Source: Lachnospiraceae bacterium
Lineage (GTDB): Bacteria > Bacillota > Clostridia > Lachnospirales > Lachnospiraceae
Assembly: GCA_024682555.1 (NCBI GenBank)
Contig: JAIKZD010000114.1
Coordinates: forward strand, 88,900 to 152,899
Length of the DNA stretch: 64,000 nt
Direction of reading: 5' to 3'
Each line of letters opens with the position of its first letter. Within the stretch, counting starts at the first letter, position 1. The notes under the pieces were generated by a model. The model was not told the DNA's origin, ran no database searches, and saw only the letters and a list, made by a program, of their open reading frames with translations. The translations under genes and the position numbers were made by a program. Positions 28,267 through 36,221 of this stretch are shown here, piece by piece.

Positions 28267-30759
28267 CTACACGACGTTCATGATTCCCGAGGTCTCATGC
28301 GTCTTAAGATACTTTTCTTTTGCAGCCTCTCCGACCACGCACACACATTTGTATATGCCGTCGAGTCTTGTTTTCTCCTGCTTGAGTTTCCCGGGATCAT
28401 CGCCCCATATGAGCATTACCGGAAGTTCATCCGCACCGCTTGGCGAAAGCTGTTTTTCCTTTGGTATATACTCTTTTAATACCGCTTCAAGAATTTCGTA
28501 TTTTACAGGCTTTGATATATAATCTGTAAAACCCTTGGCCAGATAGCTTTCCTTGGCACCTATGATCGCGTCCGCTGTAAGTGCGATAACAGGGGTCCCT
28601 TTCAGGATATCAAGCCTTTTCATCTCAGCCAGTGCCTCTTCCCCGCTCATACCAGGCATCATCTGATCCAGGAGTATACAATCATACTTTCCTTCTGCAA
28701 CCTTTTCTATACATGCAGCACCGGATTCCACATAGTCTGTAGGTATCTTTGTGTCGCGAAGAAGTCCTTCCATGACATTAAGGTTCATCTCGTTGTCGTC
28801 AACCACGAGAAGTCTTGCACCCGGAGCATACAGGCCGACTGCATCAGTCTCCATGTTTCCGAGATACTCCCTGACTGCTTTTGAAAAAATCCCTATCGGC
28901 GCAGTATTGACGACCTTCTGTGGTACCGTAATGATAAATTCGCTTCCTTTACCATACTCACTCTCAAAGGAAATATTCCCGTCCATCATCTGAAGCAGGC
29001 TGTTAGTAATATGGAGCCCCAGGCCTGTTCCCTCTATGCTGTGATTTTTCCTTTCGTCAAGCCGCTGGAAGCTCTTGAAAAGTTTGTCCTTGTCCTCCTC
29101 CTTTATTCCCATTCCGGTATCGGTTACCCTGATGATCAGATTGATATAATTGCCCATCATTACGGATTCTGAAGATATATCGACCGAAACACTGCCTTCC
29201 TGCGTATACTTAATGGCATTGTTTATGATATTGAGCATGATCTGCCGGATCCTGATCTCATCGCCCTCAAGCACGGAAGGGATCGATCCGGATACATTGT
29301 ATTCAAAGGCAAGACCTTTCTTATTTGCTCTGTACCTTGTCATATTGAGTACATCGTTAAGTACCGAAGCGATATCATACTCACCGGTGACTATCTCGAA
29401 ATTTCCGGATTCTATCTTGGAAAGATCAAGAATATCATTGATTATCGAAAGCAGCGTGTTTCCCGCGCTCTTGATCTCGAATGCATAATCCCTTATCCGG
29501 CTCTCCCTGGTGTCCCTGATGATCATCTCATCCATGCCGAGTATTCCGTTAAGCGGAGTCCTTATCTCATGAGACATGTTGGCAAGAAAATCGTCCTTGG
29601 CCTTGTTGATATGCATCAGTTCATTTGCTTCCAGCCTTATACCGATGAGCTGCTTGATCGTATGTATTATGGAGCAGATCATAAATCCAAAAAGGCCCAG
29701 AGCCATAAACAGTCCGGAGAATACTCCGTTGTGGGCAAATGCATAAACAAATATCTGAATGATCGCCGCAACAGCCAGAACAACAAATCCTACTGCCACA
29801 AACCTGTAGGATGTCAGCTGATGTTTTTTCAGATCCATCAACAAAGTAGCAAACATTATAATGATCCCGACTAGTGCACATACAGCAGAGCTCAGAAAAC
29901 TGTCAACAAGCGGCACTTTCCCTGATATGAAAAGCACAGCGCAAACAGCAAAATTCAGCATCACAACGACCGCTGCACTCCCGAGCGGTTTTGCATAACG
30001 TCCTTTTTGGAGCGAATTCAAAAATACAAAGAACGGCAGCGGCATGACCATTACCATCAAAAACGGTATGTCGGACATGACCGAAATATTCCTTGTATAC
30101 AGCTGTCGGAATATAGAGTTGGACAATACCCAGCAGGCGCCTATTATGACACCGATGGACAGGTGCTCCATCTCCAGATATTTTCTGTGGATAAACTTGT
30201 ATGTTACAGCTGCGATCAGGCAAATGATACCCAGGAGCATGAGAGCCATTCCGACAAACAGTTCCAGACCATATGACCTGAACAGATACGCCAATATTCC
30301 CAGTCTTGTTCCGATATATACCTCATATACCATTCCGGAATTGTACTCATAGTGTACGCGAAGCACTTTCCCTGCATCATCGGGATACAGCGAAGCCATA
30401 ACATAGCACTCGGCGGATCGGTCGCCCAAAAGACGGTAATCCTCCGTCTTATAGACTGCTCTCTCATCGTCATTAACATAGATCTCCATATCCATTCCGC
30501 GAAAGCACAATACGCTGTAATCTTTGTTAAACTGTTCAGGCAGAATTGTTTCAAGGATGATGTCCGAATCCGTTCTCCCGGGCACGGCAAAGGGCTCTCT
30601 TGAACCGTCAGGCTTTATCTCCACCCAGTTGTCACCGGGGAGAATATCGCAAATATTTCCGTTCACAGGGGTATTTGCCGGCATGAATATCTCGCCGCCT
30701 ATGATATATCCGAATACGGATATGAGTATGACCGCAAGGATCGTTTGTATCTTCTTCAA
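28267..30759 (-). CDS. hybrid sensor histidine kinase with 7-helix membrane sensor
   Basis: An 830-residue kinase. It has an N-terminal helix, an extracellular beta-rich domain (about 30-160, like the 7TMR-DISM extracellular part), and about seven transmembrane helices (about 163-365). HisKA follows with [14 protein letters not shown] (His about 396), then HATPase ([22 protein letters not shown]) and a receiver with [12 protein letters not shown] (Asp about 698). As in the neighbouring kinase, the C terminus has a half-receiver-like tail (LPVMLIWGDDPGKL). The start is TTG 30759. It lies 9 nt after the Hpt gene. The kinase cores of the two enzymes are similar, but their sensors are unrelated. 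Confidence 0.92.
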   Translation of the reverse strand: MKKIQTILAVILISVFGYIIGGEIFMPANTPVNGNICDILPGDNWVEIKPDGSREPFAVPGRTDSDIILETILPEQFNKDYSVLCFRGMDMEIYVNDDERAVYKTEDYRLLGDRSAECYVMASLYPDDAGKVLRVHYEYNSGMVYEVYIGTRLGILAYLFRSYGLELFVGMALMLLGIICLIAAVTYKFIHRKYLEMEHLSIGVIIGACWVLSNSIFRQLYTRNISVMSDIPFLMVMVMPLPFFVFLNSLQKGRYAKPLGSAAVVVMLNFAVCAVLFISGKVPLVDSFLSSAVCALVGIIIMFATLLMDLKKHQLTSYRFVAVGFVVLAVAAIIQIFVYAFAHNGVFSGLFMALGLFGFMICSIIHTIKQLIGIRLEANELMHINKAKDDFLANMSHEIRTPLNGILGMDEMIIRDTRESRIRDYAFEIKSAGNTLLSIINDILDLSKIESGNFEIVTGEYDIASVLNDVLNMTRYRANKKGLAFEYNVSGSIPSVLEGDEIRIRQIMLNIINNAIKYTQEGSVSVDISSESVMMGNYINLIIRVTDTGMGIKEEDKDKLFKSFQRLDERKNHSIEGTGLGLHITNSLLQMMDGNISFESEYGKGSEFIITVPQKVVNTAPIGIFSKAVREYLGNMETDAVGLYAPGARLLVVDDNEMNLNVMEGLLRDTKIPTDYVESGAACIEKVAEGKYDCILLDQMMPGMSGEEALAEMKRLDILKGTPVIALTADAIIGAKESYLAKGFTDYISKPVKYEILEAVLKEYIPKEKQLSPSGADELPVMLIWGDDPGKLKQEKTRLDGIYKCVCVVGEAAKEKYLKTHETSGIMNVV

Positions 30760-30768
30760 TATATGAGC

Positions 30769-31371
30769 CTATTCTATCGCCGTTGCGATCTGTCTGATAA
30801 TTTCGGCAGCCTCGTCGTACATAAAATCCTCAATAAACGCGACGGCATCCTTAAGCTTTTCGGCCTGTGTCAATCTGAAAGGATAACCGGACAGTGCTTT
30901 GGCCTGTTTCTTTGCTTCTTCATCATCAAAATCATCAAGCGCCGCAAGAAGTTTATCTGCCGTCTGCTTCGCAATATCCGCTGATATCTCATCTGCTGCC
31001 CGAACGTCGCCCAAACTTCCCATGGGGGAAAGCTTCTGTATGAGGGCGTCATATTCCTGCAGCGCGGTCCCGTTTTGGGCATCGATAACTTCGAACTCCC
31101 TGTTTCGTGCTGCCATCTCAAGCGTCTCAAACAATGACGACAGCTCCGGTGCGCCTATCATCCTGGCGTTGCTCTTCAGGGCATGTACGGTGATCATATA
31201 ACTTTCGTAGTCCTTTGCATCAAGGTACTCCGTTATCCTGGCCCTGTTCTTCTCATAATTCTTATAAAACCGCATAAGGGCCGAGACATACTTGTCCTCT
31301 CCTCCCGTATATGAAATCCCCGTTTCGGTATCAAGTCCGGTTTCCCTTATCCATGTAAGATCGATCTCCAT
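30769..31371 (-). CDS. histidine phosphotransfer (Hpt) domain protein
   Basis: A 200-residue soluble protein with an N-terminal Hpt domain. The segment ITVHALKSNARMIGAPELS carries the phosphorylatable His63, the canonical H-x-L-K-S/G-x-[AS] pattern. The C-terminal half is helical and rich in Ala, Asp and Lys, with no recognised domain. The start MEIDLTW (31371) lies 4 nt after the receiver gene stop. Position between a double-receiver protein and two hybrid kinases fits a shared phosphorelay intermediate. Confidence 0.88.
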   Translation of the reverse strand: MEIDLTWIRETGLDTETGISYTGGEDKYVSALMRFYKNYEKNRARITEYLDAKDYESYMITVHALKSNARMIGAPELSSLFETLEMAARNREFEVIDAQNGTALQEYDALIQKLSPMGSLGDVRAADEISADIAKQTADKLLAALDDFDDEEAKKQAKALSGYPFRLTQAEKLKDAVAFIEDFMYDEAAEIIRQIATAIE

Positions 31372-31375
31372 ATCA

Positions 31376-32185
31376 TCACCCCAGAACATCTATGATCTTT
31401 GCCACCACTTCGGATTTCTTTGCAGGCTTAACTATATACCCCTGCGGTTTGAGCTCGGAGAGTGTCTTCACAACCGCGTTTTTTTCGGTCATGCCGGTAA
31501 GGAATATGACCGGGATATCTTCCCATCTCTCTGAATTATGGATATACCGCAAAACATCGGGACCGTCCATGACGGGCATCACGTAATCAAGCAGGATCAG
31601 ATCCGGCCGCTTGTTTACGAGAAAACGGACTGCTGCTTCTCCGCTTTTGACACAGGTAACGTCATAGAATTCCTCAAGCAGTTCTTTGATATGGATCAGC
31701 TGCTCGGTGTCATCATCCACGACAAGTATATGCTTTCTTCTGTTTCTGCGGTCTTTGTTCTCATTGACAAATTCCCGAAAGGCTAACAGATTGTTTTCCC
31801 TGTCCCGATCAAGGGTCTGCTCGATCTCGGTGAGTTTTTCGTAAAGCGCGAGCAGGGAAACAGGGCGGGAGAGGAAGAAAACCCTGTCAAGTTCCGTATA
31901 TTTCACAAACAGCTTCTCATTATCATCATCCGTAATGACGATTATGGTGATGCTTCCCTGCTTCAGCGCCGTCTGCATCACATTATATGGCTGTATCGTA
32001 TCTGCAGTTTCGTTTCCGAGACAGATGATCACGACCTTGGGGCGTTCCGCGATCATGGTGTCAAACAGGGCCGTCTTGCCAGGGCTGCATTTGATCGTCA
32101 TATACCCTCTGTCTTCTTCAAGATGTCCGCAGATATCCGTGATGATTTTGCGGTTTTTTCCGGTAACCAGAATTTTTAACTGCAT
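31376..32185 (-). CDS. response regulator with a degenerate and a true receiver domain
   Basis: A 269-residue protein with no DNA-binding output. Residues about 1-120 have a receiver-like fold (LKILVTGKNRKI; KVVIICLGNE) without the acidic pocket and phospho-acceptor Asp. Residues about 150-269 form a true receiver (HILVVDDDTEQL, LILLDYVMPVMDG, FLTGMTE, IVKPAKKSE). The end product of the relay may therefore act by protein contact. Start ATG 32185 has AGGATGG upstream. The gene is 21 nt after DUF3021. Confidence 0.87.
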   Translation of the reverse strand: MQLKILVTGKNRKIITDICGHLEEDRGYMTIKCSPGKTALFDTMIAERPKVVIICLGNETADTIQPYNVMQTALKQGSITIIVITDDDNEKLFVKYTELDRVFFLSRPVSLLALYEKLTEIEQTLDRDRENNLLAFREFVNENKDRRNRRKHILVVDDDTEQLIHIKELLEEFYDVTCVKSGEAAVRFLVNKRPDLILLDYVMPVMDGPDVLRYIHNSERWEDIPVIFLTGMTEKNAVVKTLSELKPQGYIVKPAKKSEVVAKIIDVLG

Positions 32186-32206
32186 TTCATAACCATCCTG
32201 TGTTTT

Positions 32207-32626
32207 CTATTCTTCGTTTTTCTTGAAATACTTAAGCTCTTCGTTGAGCTTTCTGATGGTATGTTTCCAATATGAGTAATTGATGATCCAGATGATCGTA
32301 TAGATGACAACGTAGATGATCATCATGATGACAAACTCTATGTTCCATCGAAACCATTTCATCGGGAGCTCTATGGCCATTATCGTGGCCAGTGTGATCG
32401 TGGCGTGAACGATCGTGGATTTTGTCAGGCCCCAGCTTTCCATGGCATATACCGTGGCCGCCCCGCAGGGGATCAGTCCGTGTATGCCGGACATGACTAT
32501 ATGAAGGACAAAGCTTCTTCCTTCCGGATTTCCGATATTGATCATCCAGGTGAAGATCCCTACAATGATCCCGGCTAAAGTGCCTATAAGTGAGTTTATG
32601 ATAAATCTGTCTTTCAGTTCCATCAT
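32207..32626 (-). CDS. DUF3021 family membrane protein
   Basis: A 139-residue protein with four predicted transmembrane helices (about 9-28, 38-63, 70-90 and 95-118) and a charged C-terminal tail. It matches the DUF3021 proteins that typically accompany stand-alone LytTR regulators, where the membrane protein is thought to restrain the regulator. Its ATG overlaps the LytTR stop (ATGA). Here the pair heads a phosphorelay operon, not the usual small two-gene unit. Confidence 0.8.
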   Translation of the reverse strand: MMELKDRFIINSLIGTLAGIIVGIFTWMINIGNPEGRSFVLHIVMSGIHGLIPCGAATVYAMESWGLTKSTIVHATITLATIMAIELPMKWFRWNIEFVIMMIIYVVIYTIIWIINYSYWKHTIRKLNEELKYFKKNEE

Positions 32627-33120
32627 TCAAACCCCCTGATATGATTCTGCGTCAGAAACTCCTTGATCTGTTTGACACGGCTTCTTGATGCCCATGATTT
32701 GATACCGCAGTCAAACTCTACTCCGATCGTTCCTGCCAGATTAAAATCCAGGCTCTTGACCTTATAAATATTTATGATCTCCGACTGGGATATCCTTAAG
32801 AACCGCGTGGGATTAAGCACATCCTCTATACCCGCAAGAGTCCTTTTAACCGTGAATACGTCCTTCTCTGTCTGTACTACGATCTTACGGCCCTCCGTAT
32901 GCACCCTTACTATATCCTTTTGGGAAACAAACTCGACCACGTCGTCTTTAACAGCCGCTATCTGTGGAAAATCACTATGAGACGCATCTTCGATAGCGCA
33001 AATGATGTTTTCAACCTGTTGTGTGTTCGATTTGGTTCTGATCGTAACGAACGGATCTGTATAACGTTCATCAAGGACCACCTCGATTTCTACCATATCT
33101 TTCATCTGTTCACCGTCCAT
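32623..33120 (-). CDS. LytTR-type DNA-binding regulator without receiver
   Basis: A 165-residue protein whose C-terminal half (about 65-160) is a LytTR DNA-binding domain (FVSQKDIVRVHTEGRKIVV, TLAGIEDVLNPTRFLRISQS, VKSLDFNLAGTIGVEF, SRSRVKQIKEFL). The N-terminal 60 residues (VVLDERYTDPFVTIRT) are the short domain seen in receiver-less LytTR proteins paired with DUF3021. The start may be ATG 33120 or ATG 33105 (MKDMVEI, with GGTGA upstream). It is the only DNA-binding protein in the operon, and a perfect direct repeat lies 56-90 bp upstream. Confidence 0.88.
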   Translation of the reverse strand: MDGEQMKDMVEIEVVLDERYTDPFVTIRTKSNTQQVENIICAIEDASHSDFPQIAAVKDDVVEFVSQKDIVRVHTEGRKIVVQTEKDVFTVKRTLAGIEDVLNPTRFLRISQSEIINIYKVKSLDFNLAGTIGVEFDCGIKSWASRSRVKQIKEFLTQNHIRGFE

Positions 33121-33142
33121 TTGCTGAAAATATAGTAATTAT

Positions 33143-33148
33143 ATTATA
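33143..33148 (-). promoter_or_regulatory. -10 box of the LytTR operon
   Basis: TATAAT on the minus strand, 23 bp before the LytTR start. At the expected -35 (about 33166-33171) the sequence is CGACGG, a poor match, so an activator is likely to be needed. Confidence 0.5.
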
Positions 33149-33175
33149 TGATATCCGTTATGACTCCGTCGTGTG

Positions 33176-33210
33176 CGTGTTTATTCGGTCGTTTTTCGTG
33201 TTTATTCGGT
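33176..33210. promoter_or_regulatory. 14-bp direct repeat, probable LytTR operator
   Basis: CGTGTTTATTCGGT occurs at 33176-33189 and again, exactly, at 33197-33210. The 21-bp period is two helical turns, as in the known direct-repeat sites of LytTR regulators. The near repeat ends about 27 bp upstream of the TATAAT, next to the weak -35. Confidence 0.6.
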
Positions 33211-33288
33211 ATTTATACGAAACGAAATGATGGAATAGAAACGAAAAAAGAAAAAGACACAGGGCGCCAGCCCTGCGAGATACGAACC

Positions 33289-33315
33289 TGTTCGAGTCCG
33301 ATCAGGACTCGAACA
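33289..33315. repeat. tRNA T-arm-like palindrome
   Basis: TGTTCGAGTCC and GGACTCGAACA form a perfect 11-bp stem over a 5-nt loop. The arm has the shape of a tRNA T-arm (GTTCGA-x-TCC), and it lies beyond the tRNA-Arg gene. A small CAGGGC/GCCCTG hairpin is at 33260-33275. Confidence 0.5.
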
Positions 33316-33355
33316 ACACAAGAAGCCGGGGCATTCATGCCCCGGCCTCTTGTGT
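33316..33355 (-). terminator. long hairpin downstream of tRNA-Arg
   Basis: Arms of 8 plus 10 bp (ACACAAGA/TCTTGTGT and GCCGGGGCAT/ATGCCCCGGC) with one mismatch. It begins 6 nt past the tRNA 3' end on the minus strand. It probably serves as the tRNA terminator, although a T run is absent. Confidence 0.5.
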
Positions 33356-33361
33356 TCTGAG

Positions 33362-33435
33362 CGTCCACGAGAGGATTCGAACCTCCGACCTACCGCTTAG
33401 GAGGCGGTCGCTCTATCCAGCTGAGCTACGCGGAC
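33362..33435 (-). tRNA. tRNA-Arg (anticodon CCT)
   Basis: A 74-nt cloverleaf on the minus strand: acceptor GTCCGCG/CGTGGAC with one G-T pair, D arm AGCTCAGCTGGATAGAGC, anticodon stem ACCGC/GCGGT with loop CTCCTAA, T arm GAGGTTCGAATCCTC and discriminator G. CCA is not encoded. It reads AGG codons. It follows the DUF3881 gene in the same direction. Confidence 0.96.
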
Positions 33436-33479
33436 CCAAACAATTATTATACATGCTTTTCTACTGTATTTCAAGCCTG

Positions 33480-34388
33480 CTACAGAGAAATATCTATGGC
33501 GCTCGGCTCATTTGGAAAATTCAAAAAGCCCTGCATCCATATATCTCCTTTGAATCTTCGCCCCGGAGCCGGCTCGCCGAAAAGATCCTTTTCGTTTATC
33601 GCAACATCAAACATCAGCTCGTTACACATGACGCGCATCACAACCACCCTCTCCCTTGTGAGGAAATTGGTCGTCACGCGGTGATCCACGATCTCCCCCA
33701 GTATGGAGTACAGATCGCACTCCACACCGCGGGGCATAAAACTGGTGTCAACCAGAGAGTATATATCATCTTTTTTTGCCTTCTGCGACAAAACCGCATA
33801 CATATCCATGTCGTAGAGCGACAGCGTCTCCATCGCATCCTCGTCGCCGGCTCTGGCCGCAGCGATAACCTGATTCCTGCCTGCCGCTCTGCGCCTTAGT
33901 TCCTCTTTCTGCTCACTCGTTTTTTCGAGCGGCATAATGATCTTTCCGGAAAGAGAAAGCGCTGACAGAGAAACCGACATGCCGGGCTCGGGGAAACTAT
34001 CCTGCCCCGCAGCCCGAAGATAGGGAATCTTATTCTGCAGGTAGAATATGAGCGTGACTCCTACCCGCAGTTCCTCGCAGACCCCGGCAAATGAATCATC
34101 ATACTTATTCCTCTCAACGATCACCTCTTCGGCAGTACTTACTCCGGAGCCGCGCAGATAAGGAAAATAATAATCATAGATGAAATGGTCGTTCTCATCC
34201 ATCTCACCGCATATGGACAGTCCTATGCCTGCGCCGAAATCCCGGTCGAATTGCGCCGTGAGGTGCGTATCGCTCCCGGTTGTATACAGCCTTTTATCGG
34301 CATCATGTACCGCATCGCCTATTATATTGTTCAGTTCAGTGCGGCTTTCTATATCGGAAAAACCGACCGCTCTTAGAAACTGGTGCAA
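33480..34388 (-). CDS. DUF3881 family protein, copy 2
   Basis: A 302-residue homologue of the 7240-8115 protein. It shares the TTG start (GGGAGAAG upstream), the HQFLRAVGFSDIESR opening, the segment YAVLSQ/LYSILGEI and the C-terminal GEPAPGRRFKGDIWMQG. No signal peptide or membrane helix. Function unknown. It lies 19 nt after serS, unlike copy 1, where it directly follows DUF4446, so serS was inserted into or lost from the otherwise conserved block. Confidence 0.8.
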   Translation of the reverse strand: MHQFLRAVGFSDIESRTELNNIIGDAVHDADKRLYTTGSDTHLTAQFDRDFGAGIGLSICGEMDENDHFIYDYYFPYLRGSGVSTAEEVIVERNKYDDSFAGVCEELRVGVTLIFYLQNKIPYLRAAGQDSFPEPGMSVSLSALSLSGKIIMPLEKTSEQKEELRRRAAGRNQVIAAARAGDEDAMETLSLYDMDMYAVLSQKAKKDDIYSLVDTSFMPRGVECDLYSILGEIVDHRVTTNFLTRERVVVMRVMCNELMFDVAINEKDLFGEPAPGRRFKGDIWMQGFLNFPNEPSAIDISL

Positions 34389-34407
34389 ATATCTTCTCCC
34401 GTTAAGA

Positions 34408-35691
34408 TCAGCGCGCAGTCAGGATTTCCTTGCCGCCCATGTAAGGTCTGAGCGCCACGGGTATGTTTACACTGCCATCTGCATTGAGGTTGTTCTCGAG
34501 GAAGGCGATCAGCATTCTGGGCGGCGCCACAACCGTATTGTTTAAGGTATGCGCGAGGTAGTTGCCGTTCTCACCCTTGATCCTGATGCGAAGCCTTCTG
34601 GCCTGGGCATCACCGAGGTTGGAGCAGCTGCCCACCTCGAAATACTTCTTCTGTCTGGGAGACCATGCTTCCACATCACAGGATTTGACTTTGAGATCAG
34701 CCAGATCGCCGGAGCAGCATTCAAGCGTTCTCACCGGAATATCAAGACTGCGGAAGAGATCGACCGTATTCTTCCAGAGCCTGTCGTACCATACCTTGGA
34801 ATCCTCTGGCTTACATACGACGATCATCTCCTGCTTTTCAAACTGATGTATCCTGTAAACACCGCGCTCTTCCAACCCATGCGCTCCCTTTTCCTTGCGG
34901 AAGCAGGGCGAATAGCTTGTAAGGGTCTGGGGCAGATCAGCCTCGGGTATCTGCTGATCAATAAACTTACCGATCATGGAATGCTCGCTGGTACCGATAA
35001 GGTACAGATCCTCGCCTTCGATCTTATACATCATTGCGTCCATCTCGGGGAAGCTCATAACTCCTTCGACGACAGCAGCATGGATCATGAACGGAGGTAT
35101 GACATATGTAAAGCCCCTGTCGATCATAAAATCACGCGCATATGCAAGAACTGCGGAATGAAGTCTCGCCACATCGCCGATCAGATAATAGAAACCGTTG
35201 CCAGCCACGCGCCTCGCGGAATCAAGATCTATCCCGCCAAGCTTTTCCATGATATCCGTGTGATAAGGTATCTCAAAGGCAGGTACAAAGGGTTCGCCGA
35301 ATTTCTCTATCTCTACATTGCAGCTGTCATCCTTGCCGATCGGAACTGTATCATCGATCATCTGCGGGATCACCATCATTTTGGAGCGGAGCTCATCATC
35401 GACCTCATGCTGGATCTTTTCGAGTTCCTTTATCCGCTCGCCGTCGGTCGCGACCTGAGCCTTGATCTTTTCCGCCTCTTCCTTTTTGCCCTGGGACATA
35501 AGTGCGCCGATCTCCTTTGAGATCTTGTTTCTCTGAGCGCGCAGCTCATCCGCTTCTCTCTGGGTCTCGCGGCTCTTTTGATCGAGTGCGATCACCTCAT
35601 CAACAAGCGGCAGCTTTTCGTCCTGGAATTTCTTTTTGATGTTTTCCTTTACCGCATCGGGATTTTCCCTTACAAATTTGATATCTAACAT
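34408..35691 (-). CDS. serS: seryl-tRNA synthetase
   Basis: A 427-residue class II enzyme that charges tRNA-Ser and tRNA-Sec. The N-terminal tRNA-binding coiled coil is at about 1-110, motif 2 is CFRKEKGAHG with VYRIHQFEKQE, and motif 3 is TLNNTVVAPPRMLIAFLENN. The RBS AAGGAGG precedes ATG 35691. Only 13 nt separate it from DUF4446, so there is no room for its own T-box leader and it is expressed with the parAB operon. Confidence 0.97.
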   Translation of the reverse strand: MLDIKFVRENPDAVKENIKKKFQDEKLPLVDEVIALDQKSRETQREADELRAQRNKISKEIGALMSQGKKEEAEKIKAQVATDGERIKELEKIQHEVDDELRSKMMVIPQMIDDTVPIGKDDSCNVEIEKFGEPFVPAFEIPYHTDIMEKLGGIDLDSARRVAGNGFYYLIGDVARLHSAVLAYARDFMIDRGFTYVIPPFMIHAAVVEGVMSFPEMDAMMYKIEGEDLYLIGTSEHSMIGKFIDQQIPEADLPQTLTSYSPCFRKEKGAHGLEERGVYRIHQFEKQEMIVVCKPEDSKVWYDRLWKNTVDLFRSLDIPVRTLECCSGDLADLKVKSCDVEAWSPRQKKYFEVGSCSNLGDAQARRLRIRIKGENGNYLAHTLNNTVVAPPRMLIAFLENNLNADGSVNIPVALRPYMGGKEILTAR

Positions 35692-35704
35692 ATCTTCTGC
35701 CTCC

Positions 35705-36208
35705 TTATTCCTGCGCCAGTGCGCGGTCCAACGCCTGTTTTTCCTCAGTGCCGAGCTCCAGATCCGAGCGGCCGTCCTTTATTTCCTTGACATATGTATA
35801 ATTCCCTTCCTGGCTGTGAACCGAGTTCAGGACTATGCCATTATCATCATCATTCAAAAGTGCCAACGCAAAAGAGAGCTTCCCGCCCATCTGATTGAAG
35901 GCATCGTACTTTATCAGTCCCAGCTTCCTGAAGCTGGTTTCAAGCAATGCCTGTTGTTTATCCAGTCTCTCATGAATATCATGTGCGTCCTCGGTCAGGA
36001 TATCATTTGCCTCAAAGAGATGTATGATCTCCGATTCCAGACTGGACGCGGTCTTTCCGCGAAGAAGCCTGTCCAGACGCCTGTTGATATCCTTTATAGT
36101 TTTTCTGTCCCGCGACCACAGTATGAACATGATGATGAGCAAAACCGCCAATACCGCGATCACTGCCAAAAGCAGCGGATCCGATAACAATACCGTCTCG
36201 CCGGCCAT
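35705..36208 (-). CDS. DUF4446 membrane protein, copy 2
   Basis: A 167-residue homologue of the 6675-7199 protein. One N-terminal transmembrane helix (about 10-31) is followed by a basic stretch and coiled coil (about 40-90). The conserved domain follows with IKYDAFNQMGGKLSFALALL and LNSVHSQEGNY. The RBS AGGAGAG is close to ATG 36208, 13 nt after parB. The C-terminal domain is much better conserved between copies than the membrane and coiled-coil parts. Confidence 0.85.
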   Translation of the reverse strand: MAGETVLLSDPLLLAVIAVLAVLLIIMFILWSRDRKTIKDINRRLDRLLRGKTASSLESEIIHLFEANDILTEDAHDIHERLDKQQALLETSFRKLGLIKYDAFNQMGGKLSFALALLNDDDNGIVLNSVHSQEGNYTYVKEIKDGRSDLELGTEEKQALDRALAQE

Positions 36209-36221
36209 CTCCGCTCTCCTT

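Noticed and set aside
34549..35520. 323-codon plus-strand frame opposite serS
   Set aside because: A codon-bias shadow of serS; the minus-strand protein has all class II synthetase motifs.
35692..35704. T-box riboswitch for serS
   Set aside because: Only 13 nt separate serS from DUF4446, so no leader fits.
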